DNA from: Arenibacter sp. F26102
GTDB taxonomy: Bacteria; Bacteroidota; Bacteroidia; Flavobacteriales; Flavobacteriaceae
Length of the DNA stretch: 64,000 nt
Assembly: GCF_023015865.1 (NCBI RefSeq)
Contig: NZ_JALKBC010000001.1
Coordinates: 372,001-436,000 of the forward strand
Direction: 5' to 3'
Shown: piece after piece, positions 19,957-29,195 of the stretch
Numbering within the stretch: the first letter of the stretch is position 1
Layout: each line of letters opens with the position of its first letter
Translations under genes and position numbers: made by a program
The notes under the pieces: generated by a model
What the model was told of the DNA's origin: nothing
Databases searched by the model: none
The model's input: only the letters and a program-made list of their open reading frames with translations

Positions 19957-20101
19957 AAGGTTTGGTTACGAGAAAAGGTAAATATGCCCGGTCCTTTGAA
20001 ATTATTACAAATAGTGTGCAAGACGCTCCCAATGTAATACAAACAGGTGTTAATAAGGCGTTGAAAGGGACTAAAAAAGTAGATTTGGATGGAAACTATT
20101 A
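19957..20101 (+). pseudogene. Remnant of a second GH29 gene (3' end only)
   Basis: In one frame the bases read KGKYARSFEIITNS, then APNVIQTG and KALKGTKKVDLDGNY before a stop at 20099-20101. The end of the intact GH29 protein at 18419 reads SFEIATNSEQ, APNAIQSD and KALKGTKKVDLDGAH. So the gap holds the last 45 or so codons of a second GH29 gene whose body is lost. As with the intact copy, its end overlaps the start of the following sulfatase (20089). This shows that a fucosidase-sulfatase unit was duplicated in tandem and then mostly deleted. Confidence 0.85.
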
Positions 20102-21582
20102 AAAAGGCGATAGCGGTCGTTCTCTGTTGTTGGATGTTGTCTTCTTGTGAAAAAGAAAAGAAGCCAAACATTATTTTCATCATGGCAGATGACCTAGGGT
20201 GGCAAGATGTTGGCTTTATGGGGAGCAATTGGTTTGAAACCCCCAACCTTGATCAGCTGGCAGGGGAAAGCCTTGTTTTTAGCAATGCCTATATGTACCC
20301 TAGCTGTTCTCCTTCACGGGCAGCCTTATTGACAGGCAAACAGTCGTTTAGGACGGGAATATACAATGTCCCGGTATTGGAAAAAGGCGATAACCAACAC
20401 AATATATTTTCGCGTTGGACGGTTGGCCTGGAACATACCATGTATGTAGAGCCATTAAAAAATGCGGGTTACCGATCCATCCACCTGGGAAAATGGCATG
20501 TGGTAGGTCCCAATCCAGAAGAGGAAAAAGATTATCCGTTTCAAAAACCCTTAAAGCAACCTGATAACGGAAACTTGGATTGGTTGGCAGACCACTTATC
20601 CATCGATATTCAAAAATACTATCCTTTGGGAAAGGGCTTTCATGAGAACGTAGGAGGCACTTGGTGGGGCGATCCTGCCCGTGGGTATACGGAAGGCTAT
20701 AAATCTGAAAGCGGTGGTTATAAGGCCCCTTTCAAGAATCCTTTTATTGGGGATAAGGAAGATGATGAATGGTTGACGGACCGTTTGACGGAGGTTGCCA
20801 TCGATTTTATTAAGCGTAACAAAAAAGAACCATTTTTTGTAAACCTTCATTATTATGCGCCGCATCGTCCTACAGTGCCAAGAGACAAGGAGTCGTTTCA
20901 GAAATTTATGGGCAAAGCGGCTGATTCCATAACAGGTCAAGGGGAAAATAACCGTGAGGAAATTGCCGGCTACGCCACCATGATAGCCTCCATAGATGAA
21001 AATGTGAAACGCATTTTTGATTATTTGGATCGGGAGGGGTTGAGGGAAAATACCATAGTGATTTTCACTTCCGATAACGGATTTAATGGCTTGCAAAGCC
21101 GTACAAATACCTTGCGAGGGGCCAAGGGAACCATTTACGAAGGTGGCCTAAGGGTGCCCGCTTTTGTAAATTGGAAAGGTCATGTTGTCCCCGGGGTATC
21201 GGAAACGCCCATTTGCGGAATGGACTATTTTCCCACATTTTTGGACTTGGCCCAGGTGAAGGATTATAACGGAAAACTTGATGGGGAAAGTTTGCTGCCT
21301 TTGTTTAAAAACACTGCGTTGAAAGAGCGGGCACTATTTTGGCACGTGGCAAGTACCTATAAAAATCCGCCCTGTTCCATAATCAGAAAGGATAAATGGA
21401 AGCTGATCCAGTATTTAAACGATGGTAAGGTAGAGTTGTACGACTTGGATAAAGATTTAAAGGAAGCTCATAATTTGGCGGAAAATAATCCTGAAATAGC
21501 TTCCCAATTGTTGGGTGAACTAATGACTTGGCGAAAAAACAATAACGTGCCGCTTCCGCCGGCATCAACCTTGGAGTTCTAG
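20089..21582 (+). CDS. S1-family sulfatase, lipoprotein (sulfatase 9 of 9)
   Basis: A 497-residue sulfatase with lipobox MLSSC (Cys20). The formylglycine site is Cys73 in CSPSRAALLTG. MADDLGWQDVGFMG, LGKWHVVGPNPEEE, YYAPHRPTVPRD, TSDNGFNG and YEGGLRVPAFVNWKG make up the active site. GKWHVVG differs slightly from the usual GKWHLG but keeps Lys and His. The start codon lies inside the relic of a duplicated GH29 gene, just as sulfatase 8 starts inside the intact GH29 gene. The beta-propeller gene follows 25 bp later. Confidence 0.92.
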   Translation: METIKKAIAVVLCCWMLSSCEKEKKPNIIFIMADDLGWQDVGFMGSNWFETPNLDQLAGESLVFSNAYMYPSCSPSRAALLTGKQSFRTGIYNVPVLEKGDNQHNIFSRWTVGLEHTMYVEPLKNAGYRSIHLGKWHVVGPNPEEEKDYPFQKPLKQPDNGNLDWLADHLSIDIQKYYPLGKGFHENVGGTWWGDPARGYTEGYKSESGGYKAPFKNPFIGDKEDDEWLTDRLTEVAIDFIKRNKKEPFFVNLHYYAPHRPTVPRDKESFQKFMGKAADSITGQGENNREEIAGYATMIASIDENVKRIFDYLDREGLRENTIVIFTSDNGFNGLQSRTNTLRGAKGTIYEGGLRVPAFVNWKGHVVPGVSETPICGMDYFPTFLDLAQVKDYNGKLDGESLLPLFKNTALKERALFWHVASTYKNPPCSIIRKDKWKLIQYLNDGKVELYDLDKDLKEAHNLAENNPEIASQLLGELMTWRKNNNVPLPPASTLEF

Positions 21583-21607
21583 AGTAAAAAAATATTATTT
21601 GATAGAT

Positions 21608-23197
21608 ATGGTTAAACAATTACAAGTTTTATGGGCAGTATTCTTATTATCTCTAGTCATTGGGTGTAATAATAAAAAGAAGTCGGACATAATTAGCTTC
21701 GGGGAATGGGTCATAGATTCCCAGGAGGACTGGCAAGGGAGCATGGCCCAACAGACCAATATGGATATTGCTGAAGGCAAGCTAAAACCCACAGACAGCG
21801 TGGCAACCTTTAGGAGTACCCTAAAAAGGTTTGATAAAAAGCAATCGGTTAAATCTATTTCACTTTCCCAGTCGCCCGATTGGCTCAACTGGGAACCGGT
21901 TCCCAACCTGGGCCCCTCCAATCTTGGTGATGCACCGGTAGCCTTGCAATTTGGCGAAGGAAATTATTGGATGTTCGGGAGATATAACAAAAGTAAAAGT
22001 CAGAAAGAAGGGGTATTTAAGGCGGAGGAGGCTGCCCTGGAAGGGTTCGATATTAAATTAAGCACTACACCTTATAAAAACCAATTTGACGCAGCAGGTG
22101 GTTTAAAACCAAGTTTAGGCGGATATCACGCCTGGCAGAGCAAGGATATGGTAAACTGGGTGCACCATGGCCCTGTATCCGAAAGTTTTTCAAAATGGGT
22201 AACCACTGCGGAATATGTAGATGGCAAGTTGTACTTGTATTACGATTTTCCAAACGATCAAGATCCACATCTTTATATAGATGAGGATTTAACCGATGGT
22301 ATACCGGGTATGAATATGGGTATGGCTTTTAACGACCCTACCCATGGGTCGGACTGTGCCGTGATTCGCGATTTGGATGGTAATTTTCATTTAATTGTAG
22401 AAGATTGGTCGCCTATTGATGCATCCACCCATGCCTGGGATTCTCCTTTAGCGCTGCATGCAGTAAGTAAGGACGGTACCAAGGATTTTGAAATATTGGA
22501 CCCGCCAGTGGATGAGCGTACCAAACCAACCGGAAAATTTGCTGAATATGTACATCCGCACTGGCATGCCGAGGATCCTGATAGATATCCCGGAAAAAAA
22601 GCGGAGGTAGATGTTCCCCAACATAAGGTTAAAGCCGGGGAAACGCGTGCTTTTGCCAAATACGAAATTCACGAACCGGAGCAGAATGCTTATGGAGACT
22701 GGGCATCGATCTCTATTGGGGGGCAGTATTATTTGTTTGCCGATTTTGACCCAGCGGGCGGACACGGAAGGGAAAGCATGAGTGTCGCTTGGTTTACCTC
22801 GGACGACATCAATAAACCCTTTACCTTCTGTGGCAATATTGGTCAAGGACACCCAGATCCGGACATCATATTTGCCGAGGGCAAGTTTCATTTGGTGACT
22901 CAAATGGATACCGATTACGTTAGCGATGGCCCCTGGGTAGAAACCGTAGAAGTACGGGTTGGAGTGGATACCACCAACGATGGTGCAATTGATCATTGGA
23001 GCGATTGGCAGGTGGTAAAGGAACAATACGATTATATAGAGGGTTTTGCCAAACAGATAGAAAGAATCCCTGCTACGGTGGACCTTTCAGGGCTACCAGA
23101 GGGGTATGGCGTCCAATTTGAAGTTAGAGTTGCAGATACAACTGAAAACGAATCAATACCAATTCTAGACAAAGTAGTGCTTGCTTTTGATAGGTAA
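21608..23197 (+). CDS. Beta-propeller glycosidase-like lipoprotein, family unassigned
   Basis: A 529-residue lipoprotein (lipobox LVIGC, Cys20). The ATG at 21608 is preferred over a TTG nine bases upstream. The body has repeated blade-like segments such as YVDGKLYLYYDFPN, WASISIGGQYYLFADFDP and FAEGKFHLVTQMDTD, with acidic residues at blade starts, as in five-bladed GH43/GH117-type folds. The last 100 residues look like a beta-sandwich. I do not recognise a precise family. Its position between a sulfatase and a GH117-like gene suggests an enzyme or sensor for the same glycan. The Asp/His-rich stretch around residues 215-265 would be the place to seek a catalytic site. Confidence 0.65.
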   Translation: MVKQLQVLWAVFLLSLVIGCNNKKKSDIISFGEWVIDSQEDWQGSMAQQTNMDIAEGKLKPTDSVATFRSTLKRFDKKQSVKSISLSQSPDWLNWEPVPNLGPSNLGDAPVALQFGEGNYWMFGRYNKSKSQKEGVFKAEEAALEGFDIKLSTTPYKNQFDAAGGLKPSLGGYHAWQSKDMVNWVHHGPVSESFSKWVTTAEYVDGKLYLYYDFPNDQDPHLYIDEDLTDGIPGMNMGMAFNDPTHGSDCAVIRDLDGNFHLIVEDWSPIDASTHAWDSPLALHAVSKDGTKDFEILDPPVDERTKPTGKFAEYVHPHWHAEDPDRYPGKKAEVDVPQHKVKAGETRAFAKYEIHEPEQNAYGDWASISIGGQYYLFADFDPAGGHGRESMSVAWFTSDDINKPFTFCGNIGQGHPDPDIIFAEGKFHLVTQMDTDYVSDGPWVETVEVRVGVDTTNDGAIDHWSDWQVVKEQYDYIEGFAKQIERIPATVDLSGLPEGYGVQFEVRVADTTENESIPILDKVVLAFDR

Positions 23198-23395
23198 GTT
23201 AGGGTATCTTGCCCGTTTCATACCATTCTTGTTGAAACCGGAAGGTAGGGATGCTGGTCTTATGATTAGAATTTATTGTGGAGTTGAAGGGAAGGGCATC
23301 AATCAGTGAAAGGATATTGGGAGATGAAAAAATTGGGTTTAATACAGAATATTGAAATTTAAAATACTAATAATCAGAAATAAACGTAAAAGCGA

Positions 23396-24436
23396 ATGAA
23401 AAGATCCATTAAAAGAAACCTGTTTGTATTCAATATTTGCACGGCAATGGCAATACTATTTTTGGCAAGCTGTAAGTCCAAAAGCGAGGAAAAACCAAAA
23501 GAAGTGGAAGAAGTTGCAAGTCAATCCCAGGCAGCCACTACCGCATTTACCTATCAGGAGATTCCCGGCATTGGAATAGATAGTCTTTATAACAGGCGGG
23601 ACAATAGTGATGTTATAAAAGTAGGGGACACCTATTATGTTTGGTATTCTAGAATGGATAGACCAACAACGGCAGGGTATTGGGCAACCATTTGGTACGC
23701 TACCTCCAAAGATGATGGGCATACCTGGGAGGAGCAGGGCATGGCCTTGGATGTAGGAGCGCCTGGCGAATTTGACAGCCATTCTGTTTTTACCCCCAAT
23801 ATATTGGCTTATAATGGAAAATATTATTTGTACTATACAGGCGTACAACCCACTCCCGCCAATGCAAAAAAAGAGTTTGAAAACAATTCAACGAACGACT
23901 TTACCGCCATTGGCCTGGCCGTTGCCGACAGTCCCGACGGTCCTTTCGTTAGGGTCAAAAACAATCCAATTTTGGAGGTTAGTGAGGTGCCCGAGGATTT
24001 TGATAGTTTTAGGATAGACGATGCCAGTTTGTTGGTAAAGGACAATAAAATATGGCTATACTATAAGGGTCGCTCTATTGTTCACGGAAAAAAAGGGCCA
24101 GGACTCACTAAAATGGGGGTTGCTTTGGCCGACCAACCAGAAGGGCCTTATAAAAAGCACCCAGAGCCCTTGATTGATAAGGGGCATGAAGTATTGATCT
24201 GGAACCACAACGGGGGAGTAGCCTCCCTGGCATCTATTAGCAAAACCATACATTGGGCCAAGGACGGCATTAACTTTTCCCCATTGGAAGAAAATCTAAA
24301 GAAGATTCCAATAGCTCCAGGCCTTTATCGACCACATTTGGAGGATGGGAACCAGGCCAAGGAAATTCCGGGCTGGGGTATTTCTATAAAGGGCAAAAAA
24401 GGAGTCGTTTACCTAGAGCGATTTCAAATGAATTAA
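23396..24436 (+). CDS. GH117-like five-bladed beta-propeller glycosidase, lipoprotein
   Basis: A 346-residue lipoprotein (lipobox FLASC, Cys26). RRDNSDVIKVGDTYYVWYSR, FDSHSVFTPNILAYNGKYYL, RIDDASLLVKDNKIWLYYKG and GHEVLIWNHNGGVASL follow the order of blocks in GH117, the family of exo-alpha-1,3-(3,6-anhydro)-L-galactosidases that finish agar breakdown. Some GH117 members act on other L-sugars, so an agar or porphyran substrate is a guess. It is the last gene of the locus, 198 bp after the previous one, and is followed by a bidirectional terminator. Confidence 0.75.
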   Translation: MKRSIKRNLFVFNICTAMAILFLASCKSKSEEKPKEVEEVASQSQAATTAFTYQEIPGIGIDSLYNRRDNSDVIKVGDTYYVWYSRMDRPTTAGYWATIWYATSKDDGHTWEEQGMALDVGAPGEFDSHSVFTPNILAYNGKYYLYYTGVQPTPANAKKEFENNSTNDFTAIGLAVADSPDGPFVRVKNNPILEVSEVPEDFDSFRIDDASLLVKDNKIWLYYKGRSIVHGKKGPGLTKMGVALADQPEGPYKKHPEPLIDKGHEVLIWNHNGGVASLASISKTIHWAKDGINFSPLEENLKKIPIAPGLYRPHLEDGNQAKEIPGWGISIKGKKGVVYLERFQMN

Positions 24437-24520
24437 GAGGGCAGGAATCCTCACAAATATTATTTGGAGCTCTTTGGGACTTGGAAAATTATACCAAAAC
24501 CGTTCTTGACCGTCCAAACA

Positions 24521-24557
24521 AAAAAATCCAACCTAGTTGAATAGGTTGGATTTTTTT
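24521..24557. terminator. Bidirectional terminator between the PUL and the TonB-dependent receptor
   Basis: A 14-bp perfect stem AAAAAATCCAACCT (24521-24534) and AGGTTGGATTTTTT (24543-24556) with an 8-base loop. T runs lie at both ends depending on strand. It sits between two convergent genes and can stop transcription from either side. Confidence 0.9.
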
Positions 24558-24582
24558 GTTGACACAATAACTAGGACTTAGG

Positions 24583-26976
24583 TTATCTCCTACGCTGCCC
24601 AGAATACTGCATGGCCTCTCCCTTACCGAAGCCATAACTAAAGCCGAGGGCTACAAATGTGCCTCGTTGACGGCGATTGTAAACCTCGTAACTGGCCTGG
24701 GCAATTTGGCTCTCGTCCACCCTGGAGGCGAAAAGGTCCCTTACGCTTAAATTGAGAACGGCTTTGCCTTTCATTATATTTTTTCGTAGTCCCAAATCCA
24801 TAAAAAGCATATCACTAACGTCACTTTGTACCGTTTGGTAACTGGATTGGTAGTTGCCTGTCATTTCCAAATCAAAATCGGATGGAAGTTTAATTTTTGT
24901 CATTAGCTTGGAAGTCCATTGCTCATTGCTAAAATCGAAAACCGTGGTCTCGAAGATGCCATCCCTTTGAAATTGATTGAAATTAAAATCCCCGTTCAAT
25001 GTCAGCCATTTGGCAGGACTATATTTCGCATTGAATTCTATTCCAGTAGCTTTATTGGTTCCAATATTTTCCGGTCTAAAGGTGCTTACATTGTTCTCGA
25101 AGGTAGTAATACGCTCTATTACGTCTGTGGTATAACGGTGATATACCCCAAAATTGATGCTTGCAGGGCCCAAAATATATATACTGGTGATCTCATAGGA
25201 GTCAGTAAATTCCGGCTGTAATTCGGGATTACCCTGGCGTACGCTATAATTGTTCCGGATGTTGAAAAAGGGATTCAAATCCCACATTCTTGGTCGGTAA
25301 ATACGTTTGGAGTAACCAGCTTGAACGGAAACTCTGTCGCTAAATTTATAGGAGCTATGAAGACTGGGAAAAAAATTACCGTATTTTTGATCGTTGGCCG
25401 AGCTTGTGGTGACAAGCAAGGTATTCTGATCGGTCTGTTCCAAGCGCAAGCCTCCCTTTATGCCCCATTTTTTTCCTTCATAGGAACCGGTACCGTATAC
25501 ACCTAGCACCTTTTGGTCGAACTCAAAAACGTTGGTCAGGCCGGGGTCGTTAACAAAGGCACCGTTGGTAAAATTATTTACCTCGTAATCATTGCTTACG
25601 TCGTTCATAACATATTGTGCCCCTGTTTCCACGGTCCACTCGTCAGTAATTGGATTGGTATAATCCAGTTTAAAGGTGAATATAGCTTCTTTAAAATCGG
25701 TTCTAGTCTGCTGTCTGCTATCGTTGTCATCCCCCGAGATGGTGGTATTCAAGAATTCGGAGGATTGGTCCTTCCCAAAGAAATTTCCCAGGCCACTAAA
25801 AAGCAGGGTATGGTCCTCATGGTTCTCGAAATCCTTTTTGTATTGCAGTTCGTATTGAAATTTTGGATTTTTTGCGTCTGTAACTTCGGTTCGTTCCCAT
25901 TCCGAACTAATGGCATTGTCGGAGTCTAAAGCCACAAAACTGGTGTTGGAGGGTTGGTCCTCTATTTCCATGGCAAAGTTTCCAGAGAGAGTTAGAACGT
26001 TGTTATCATTAATGTGATAATCCGTGCCAAGGACGAAATTATAGTAGGTTTCATTCCTGTACTCGGTACCGTTACTAAGAATGGTGGTGTTGTTTACTAG
26101 ATCTACGTTACGCGTTTCAAGGTCGTTGGGCATATCCCGTAGGCCTACCCCTAGTTGGGTGAACAGGTTAAAATTTTCTGTTCTTCTGTTTAGGCTCACT
26201 CCCACGCTGTGGCTATCCGGGGCACCAGTATTCACCGAGATGGAACCGTTGAGGCCTTTTCGTTCCTCCTTTTTCAGGACTATATTGATAATGCCCGATG
26301 TACCTTCAGCGTCATATTTGGCTGAAGGATTGGTCATTACCTCGATCTTTTCAATCATATCCGCTGTAATGGTACCCAAGGCATTTCCTTCCTCACTAGC
26401 AATGATAGATGGCTTGCCATTGATGAGAATCTGTACTCCTTGACTCCCCCTAAGACTAATGCGGCCTTCTATGTTAACGTTAACGGAAGGTACATTGTTT
26501 AAAACTTCCAAGGCACTTGCCCCAGTGGTACTTAGATCTTTGCCTACGTTGAATACGCGTTTGTCCAATTTAAATTCGGTACGAGAAACTTCTCCCTGCA
26601 CCACTACCTCCTGTAGTTGTTCTGCATCCTCTGTAAGGGCAACCTTCCCTAAATCTATGGTTTTACCTGGTGTTGGTGGTGCTCCAAAAGTCTTGGTCTT
26701 GAAGCCCAAAAAACTCACCTCAATATAAAAATCGGAAGCATCGGTCTCAAGAGAAAAACTGCCGTCATCCAAGGTTGTGGTACCTTCAATTGGCTTTTTG
26801 GTTTGGTTATTGCCTACCATTACCGTAGCATAGGCAATGGGCTGTCCACTGGATTCCTCCACTACAGTTCCTTTTATGGTTACTGTGCCTTGTTGCGCAA
26901 TGGCTGTAGGGCAATAGAGCATTAATGAACAGGCGGTTAACACTTGTACCAATATTTTTTTCATGACTTCCTTCAT
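24583..26976 (-). CDS. TonB-dependent receptor / outer-membrane beta-barrel family protein
   Basis: About 797 residues from the ATG at 26976; the ATG at 26964 (MKKILVQV) is an equally good start, while a TTG at 27006 would extend the signal peptide. After a signal peptide ending TAIAQQ comes a carboxypeptidase-regulatory-like domain (VTIKGTVVEESSGQPIAYA), then a plug with LEVLNNVPSVNVNIEG and a segment KIEVMTNPSAKYDAEGTSGI, then a barrel. This is the oligopeptide/unknown-ligand class of Bacteroidetes barrels, not a SusC with SusD partner. It is divergent from a LytS/LytTR pair, and a LytTR-type direct repeat lies 70-99 bp upstream. Confidence 0.9.
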   Translation of the reverse strand: MKEVMKKILVQVLTACSLMLYCPTAIAQQGTVTIKGTVVEESSGQPIAYATVMVGNNQTKKPIEGTTTLDDGSFSLETDASDFYIEVSFLGFKTKTFGAPPTPGKTIDLGKVALTEDAEQLQEVVVQGEVSRTEFKLDKRVFNVGKDLSTTGASALEVLNNVPSVNVNIEGRISLRGSQGVQILINGKPSIIASEEGNALGTITADMIEKIEVMTNPSAKYDAEGTSGIINIVLKKEERKGLNGSISVNTGAPDSHSVGVSLNRRTENFNLFTQLGVGLRDMPNDLETRNVDLVNNTTILSNGTEYRNETYYNFVLGTDYHINDNNVLTLSGNFAMEIEDQPSNTSFVALDSDNAISSEWERTEVTDAKNPKFQYELQYKKDFENHEDHTLLFSGLGNFFGKDQSSEFLNTTISGDDNDSRQQTRTDFKEAIFTFKLDYTNPITDEWTVETGAQYVMNDVSNDYEVNNFTNGAFVNDPGLTNVFEFDQKVLGVYGTGSYEGKKWGIKGGLRLEQTDQNTLLVTTSSANDQKYGNFFPSLHSSYKFSDRVSVQAGYSKRIYRPRMWDLNPFFNIRNNYSVRQGNPELQPEFTDSYEITSIYILGPASINFGVYHRYTTDVIERITTFENNVSTFRPENIGTNKATGIEFNAKYSPAKWLTLNGDFNFNQFQRDGIFETTVFDFSNEQWTSKLMTKIKLPSDFDLEMTGNYQSSYQTVQSDVSDMLFMDLGLRKNIMKGKAVLNLSVRDLFASRVDESQIAQASYEVYNRRQRGTFVALGFSYGFGKGEAMQYSGQRRR

Positions 26977-27045
26977 TGTGTTAAATTGGAATAGTAAGAA
27001 TAACAAAGATTCATTTTTTTAATGAGAAGGAAGGGGTTTTTTCTG

Positions 27046-27075
27046 TGAACGACAAAAGTATTCCAATGAACGACA
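27046..27075. promoter_or_regulatory. LytTR-type direct-repeat operator
   Basis: Two identical 9-mers TGAACGACA (27046-27054 and 27067-27075) are separated by exactly 12 bp, a 21-bp period. AgrA and ComE of the LytTR family bind 9-bp direct repeats with this same 12-bp spacing. The site lies in the divergent region between the receptor gene and the sensor/LytTR regulator genes, so it probably controls the receptor, the regulator pair or both. Confidence 0.75.
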
Positions 27076-27176
27076 GCCCGTAGTTTTTATGTAGGGCATA
27101 CGCTGTTTAGGGGTTTAATTTGGCCGTTGGCGTACCACTATTTTTTGAAACGGGGGCAATAGCTTAGATTTGGAGT

Positions 27177-28193
27177 ATGAAAAAAGCCATGATTTCCAGA
27201 GAGGAACTATTCTTTCAAGTCGTTCTCCATATCTTGGTGCTGCTTTTCTATTCCTTTGACAAGAACAATCCGGGGATTACATTCGCCCAACTGGTATTCT
27301 TTTTGGTCTACACTATTTTTGCTGCTTTTATTACCTACTTTCTGATGCCAAAATTACTATATCGAAAAAAATATTGGCAGTTCTTGGGAATGGTAGTTTT
27401 GGTAATATTTGGTGTTATTTGGGCCGAGGAACTTCTGGAACTGGTCTTTTATCCAGGAACCAAAAGAGCAAGAATTGTCCCTGGGATCTATTATGCCGTC
27501 TTCGATGTTTTGCCGGTGATAGGCATTTTGTCGGGATTCAAGTTTGCCTGGGATGCCATAAGTTCCCAAAGCGAAGTGGAAAAGTTAAAAATGTCGGCCC
27601 AGGAAAATGAACTGCAATTTTTAAAATCACAGATCAATCCCCATTTTTTATTTAACAACTTAAATAATCTTTATTCTTATGCCATTGATAATTCCCCGAA
27701 AACACCTACCATAATTTTGGAACTATCCTCGGTATTGCGGTATATGTTGTACGATTGTAAGGAAAAATATGTGCCCCTATCCAAGGAAATAGAGCATCTG
27801 AAAAACTATACCCAATTAAGTGAACTGCAAATAGAAAATCGGGGAACTGTAGATTTTAAAACAGATATTACAGGGTCGGGATACCGAATTGCACCATTAA
27901 TATTGACGGTATTCGTGGAAAATGCCTTTAAGCACAGTACCGCAAGCCAATCGGAGGATATATTTATCAGCGTAGATATCAAAGTAACTGAAAATGGCCT
28001 ATTACAATTTGAATGTGCCAATTCCTTTCGGCGTGAAACCAATACAGATGACCTTTCTCGCGGTATTGGCCTTCAGAATGTTAAAAAGCGTTTAGGGCTT
28101 ATTTATCCTGGAGCCCATAGTTTATCAATAGAGGAAACAGATACCACCTATTCCGTTAAGTTGAACATTGATCTTAATAAGGAGAGCGTATGA
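27177..28193 (+). CDS. LytS/YehU-type sensor histidine kinase
   Basis: A 338-residue kinase with four predicted membrane helices in the first 125 residues, then a linker helix and the His_kinase domain. The phospho-acceptor is His156 in INPHFLFNNLNNLYSYA; FVENAFKHST and GIGLQNVKKRL are the ATP-binding motifs. No extracellular sensor domain is present, so the signal is probably sensed in the membrane. The stop overlaps the start of the LytTR regulator (ATGA), the usual coupling for cognate pairs. It faces the TonB-dependent receptor across a shared control region. Confidence 0.92.
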   Translation: MKKAMISREELFFQVVLHILVLLFYSFDKNNPGITFAQLVFFLVYTIFAAFITYFLMPKLLYRKKYWQFLGMVVLVIFGVIWAEELLELVFYPGTKRARIVPGIYYAVFDVLPVIGILSGFKFAWDAISSQSEVEKLKMSAQENELQFLKSQINPHFLFNNLNNLYSYAIDNSPKTPTIILELSSVLRYMLYDCKEKYVPLSKEIEHLKNYTQLSELQIENRGTVDFKTDITGSGYRIAPLILTVFVENAFKHSTASQSEDIFISVDIKVTENGLLQFECANSFRRETNTDDLSRGIGLQNVKKRLGLIYPGAHSLSIEETDTTYSVKLNIDLNKESV

Positions 28194-28897
28194 TCCGTTG
28201 CATCATCATAGAAGACCAACCTCCAGCACAGCGTGTACTACAAAAGTATATAGGCGAAATGAAGAGTTTGGAGCTTATGGCTACTTTCGCGGATGCACTA
28301 AAGGCTATGGATTATCTAAAATCCGAAGAGGTAGACCTTATTTTTTTGGATATCCATTTACCCAAGATTTCAGGGATGGATTTTTTAAAGGCTCTGACCA
28401 AAAAACCTCATGTGATATTAACAACGGCTTTTTCAGAATACGCACTGGAAAGTTATGAATATCATGTGTTGGATTATTTATTAAAGCCATTTTCTTTTGA
28501 ACGATTTGTAATGGCCGTGTCCAAAGTTCCTGTGCCTAATGTGCATGCATCTTCCTTGGAAAAGGATTTGGAGAGGAAGTCTGTTCCAGAGGTAATTTTT
28601 ATTAAGTCGGGCTATGAGCACCTTAAAATAGCCGTTGCAGATATATTTTATATCCAATCCGAAGCGGATTACACCGAAATTTATACTGCAGAAAGAAAAC
28701 ATTTAACCTCCCATTCCTTACGGTATTGGCTGCAGACCTTGCCAGCAGATCAATTTACACAGGTACATAAATCCTATATTGTGAATACCCGACAAATCGA
28801 GAAAGTATCGGGCAACCGCATCTTTTTTGACCAAGATACATATGTACCTATTGGGCGAGCATTTAAGGAAGGCTTTGTAGAAAAGTACTTGAAGTAA
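28190..28897 (+). CDS. LytTR-family response regulator
   Basis: A 235-residue regulator. The receiver domain (1-120) has Asp54 as phosphorylation site in FLDIHLPKISG and the conserved Lys in LLKPFSF. The C-terminal LytTR DNA-binding domain (about 135-235) shows FIKSGYEHLKIAVADIFYI and FTQVHKSYIVN. It is the partner of the kinase encoded just upstream with a 4-bp overlap. A 9-N12-9 direct repeat before the divergent receptor gene is its likely target. Confidence 0.93.
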   Translation: MIRCIIIEDQPPAQRVLQKYIGEMKSLELMATFADALKAMDYLKSEEVDLIFLDIHLPKISGMDFLKALTKKPHVILTTAFSEYALESYEYHVLDYLLKPFSFERFVMAVSKVPVPNVHASSLEKDLERKSVPEVIFIKSGYEHLKIAVADIFYIQSEADYTEIYTAERKHLTSHSLRYWLQTLPADQFTQVHKSYIVNTRQIEKVSGNRIFFDQDTYVPIGRAFKEGFVEKYLK

Positions 28898-28966
28898 CGG
28901 TTAACGAAAGACGATTGTACCTATAGCGCCTTAAGCATGGTTTCCAAATTAGACTTAGGACATATA

Positions 28967-28982
28967 TTGCAATCGATTACAA
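28967..28982. promoter_or_regulatory. LacI-type operator upstream of the regulator gene
   Basis: TTGCAATCGATTACAA is palindromic except for one base pair. Its reverse complement shares the 14-mer TGTAATCGATTGCA with the site at 33474-33489 before uxaB. It lies 214 bp upstream of the LacI-type gene, consistent with autoregulation. Confidence 0.7.
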
Positions 28983-29195
28983 TCCAATAGTCAAAATAGT
29001 ATATCTTGCCAGGGTTATACAAAAAGGCTCTTTAAAAGGAAGACACTAGTCCAATAGAAGTTGGGAAATGGAATATACGCCCATTGCATATATTTGCTTT
29101 AATTTTGCACCAAAACCTAGATTAAATAGGAAACTAAGTTATCAATTTTCAACGAACAATTGTGGTATTGTTATAAGTACCAAGTTAAATAATTC

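Noticed and set aside
27144..27172. TTTG-N17-TAGATTTG resembling a full Bacteroidetes promoter before the LytS gene
   Set aside because: The -7 element ends only four bases before the start codon at 27177, so the mRNA would be leaderless. I do not list it as a promoter.
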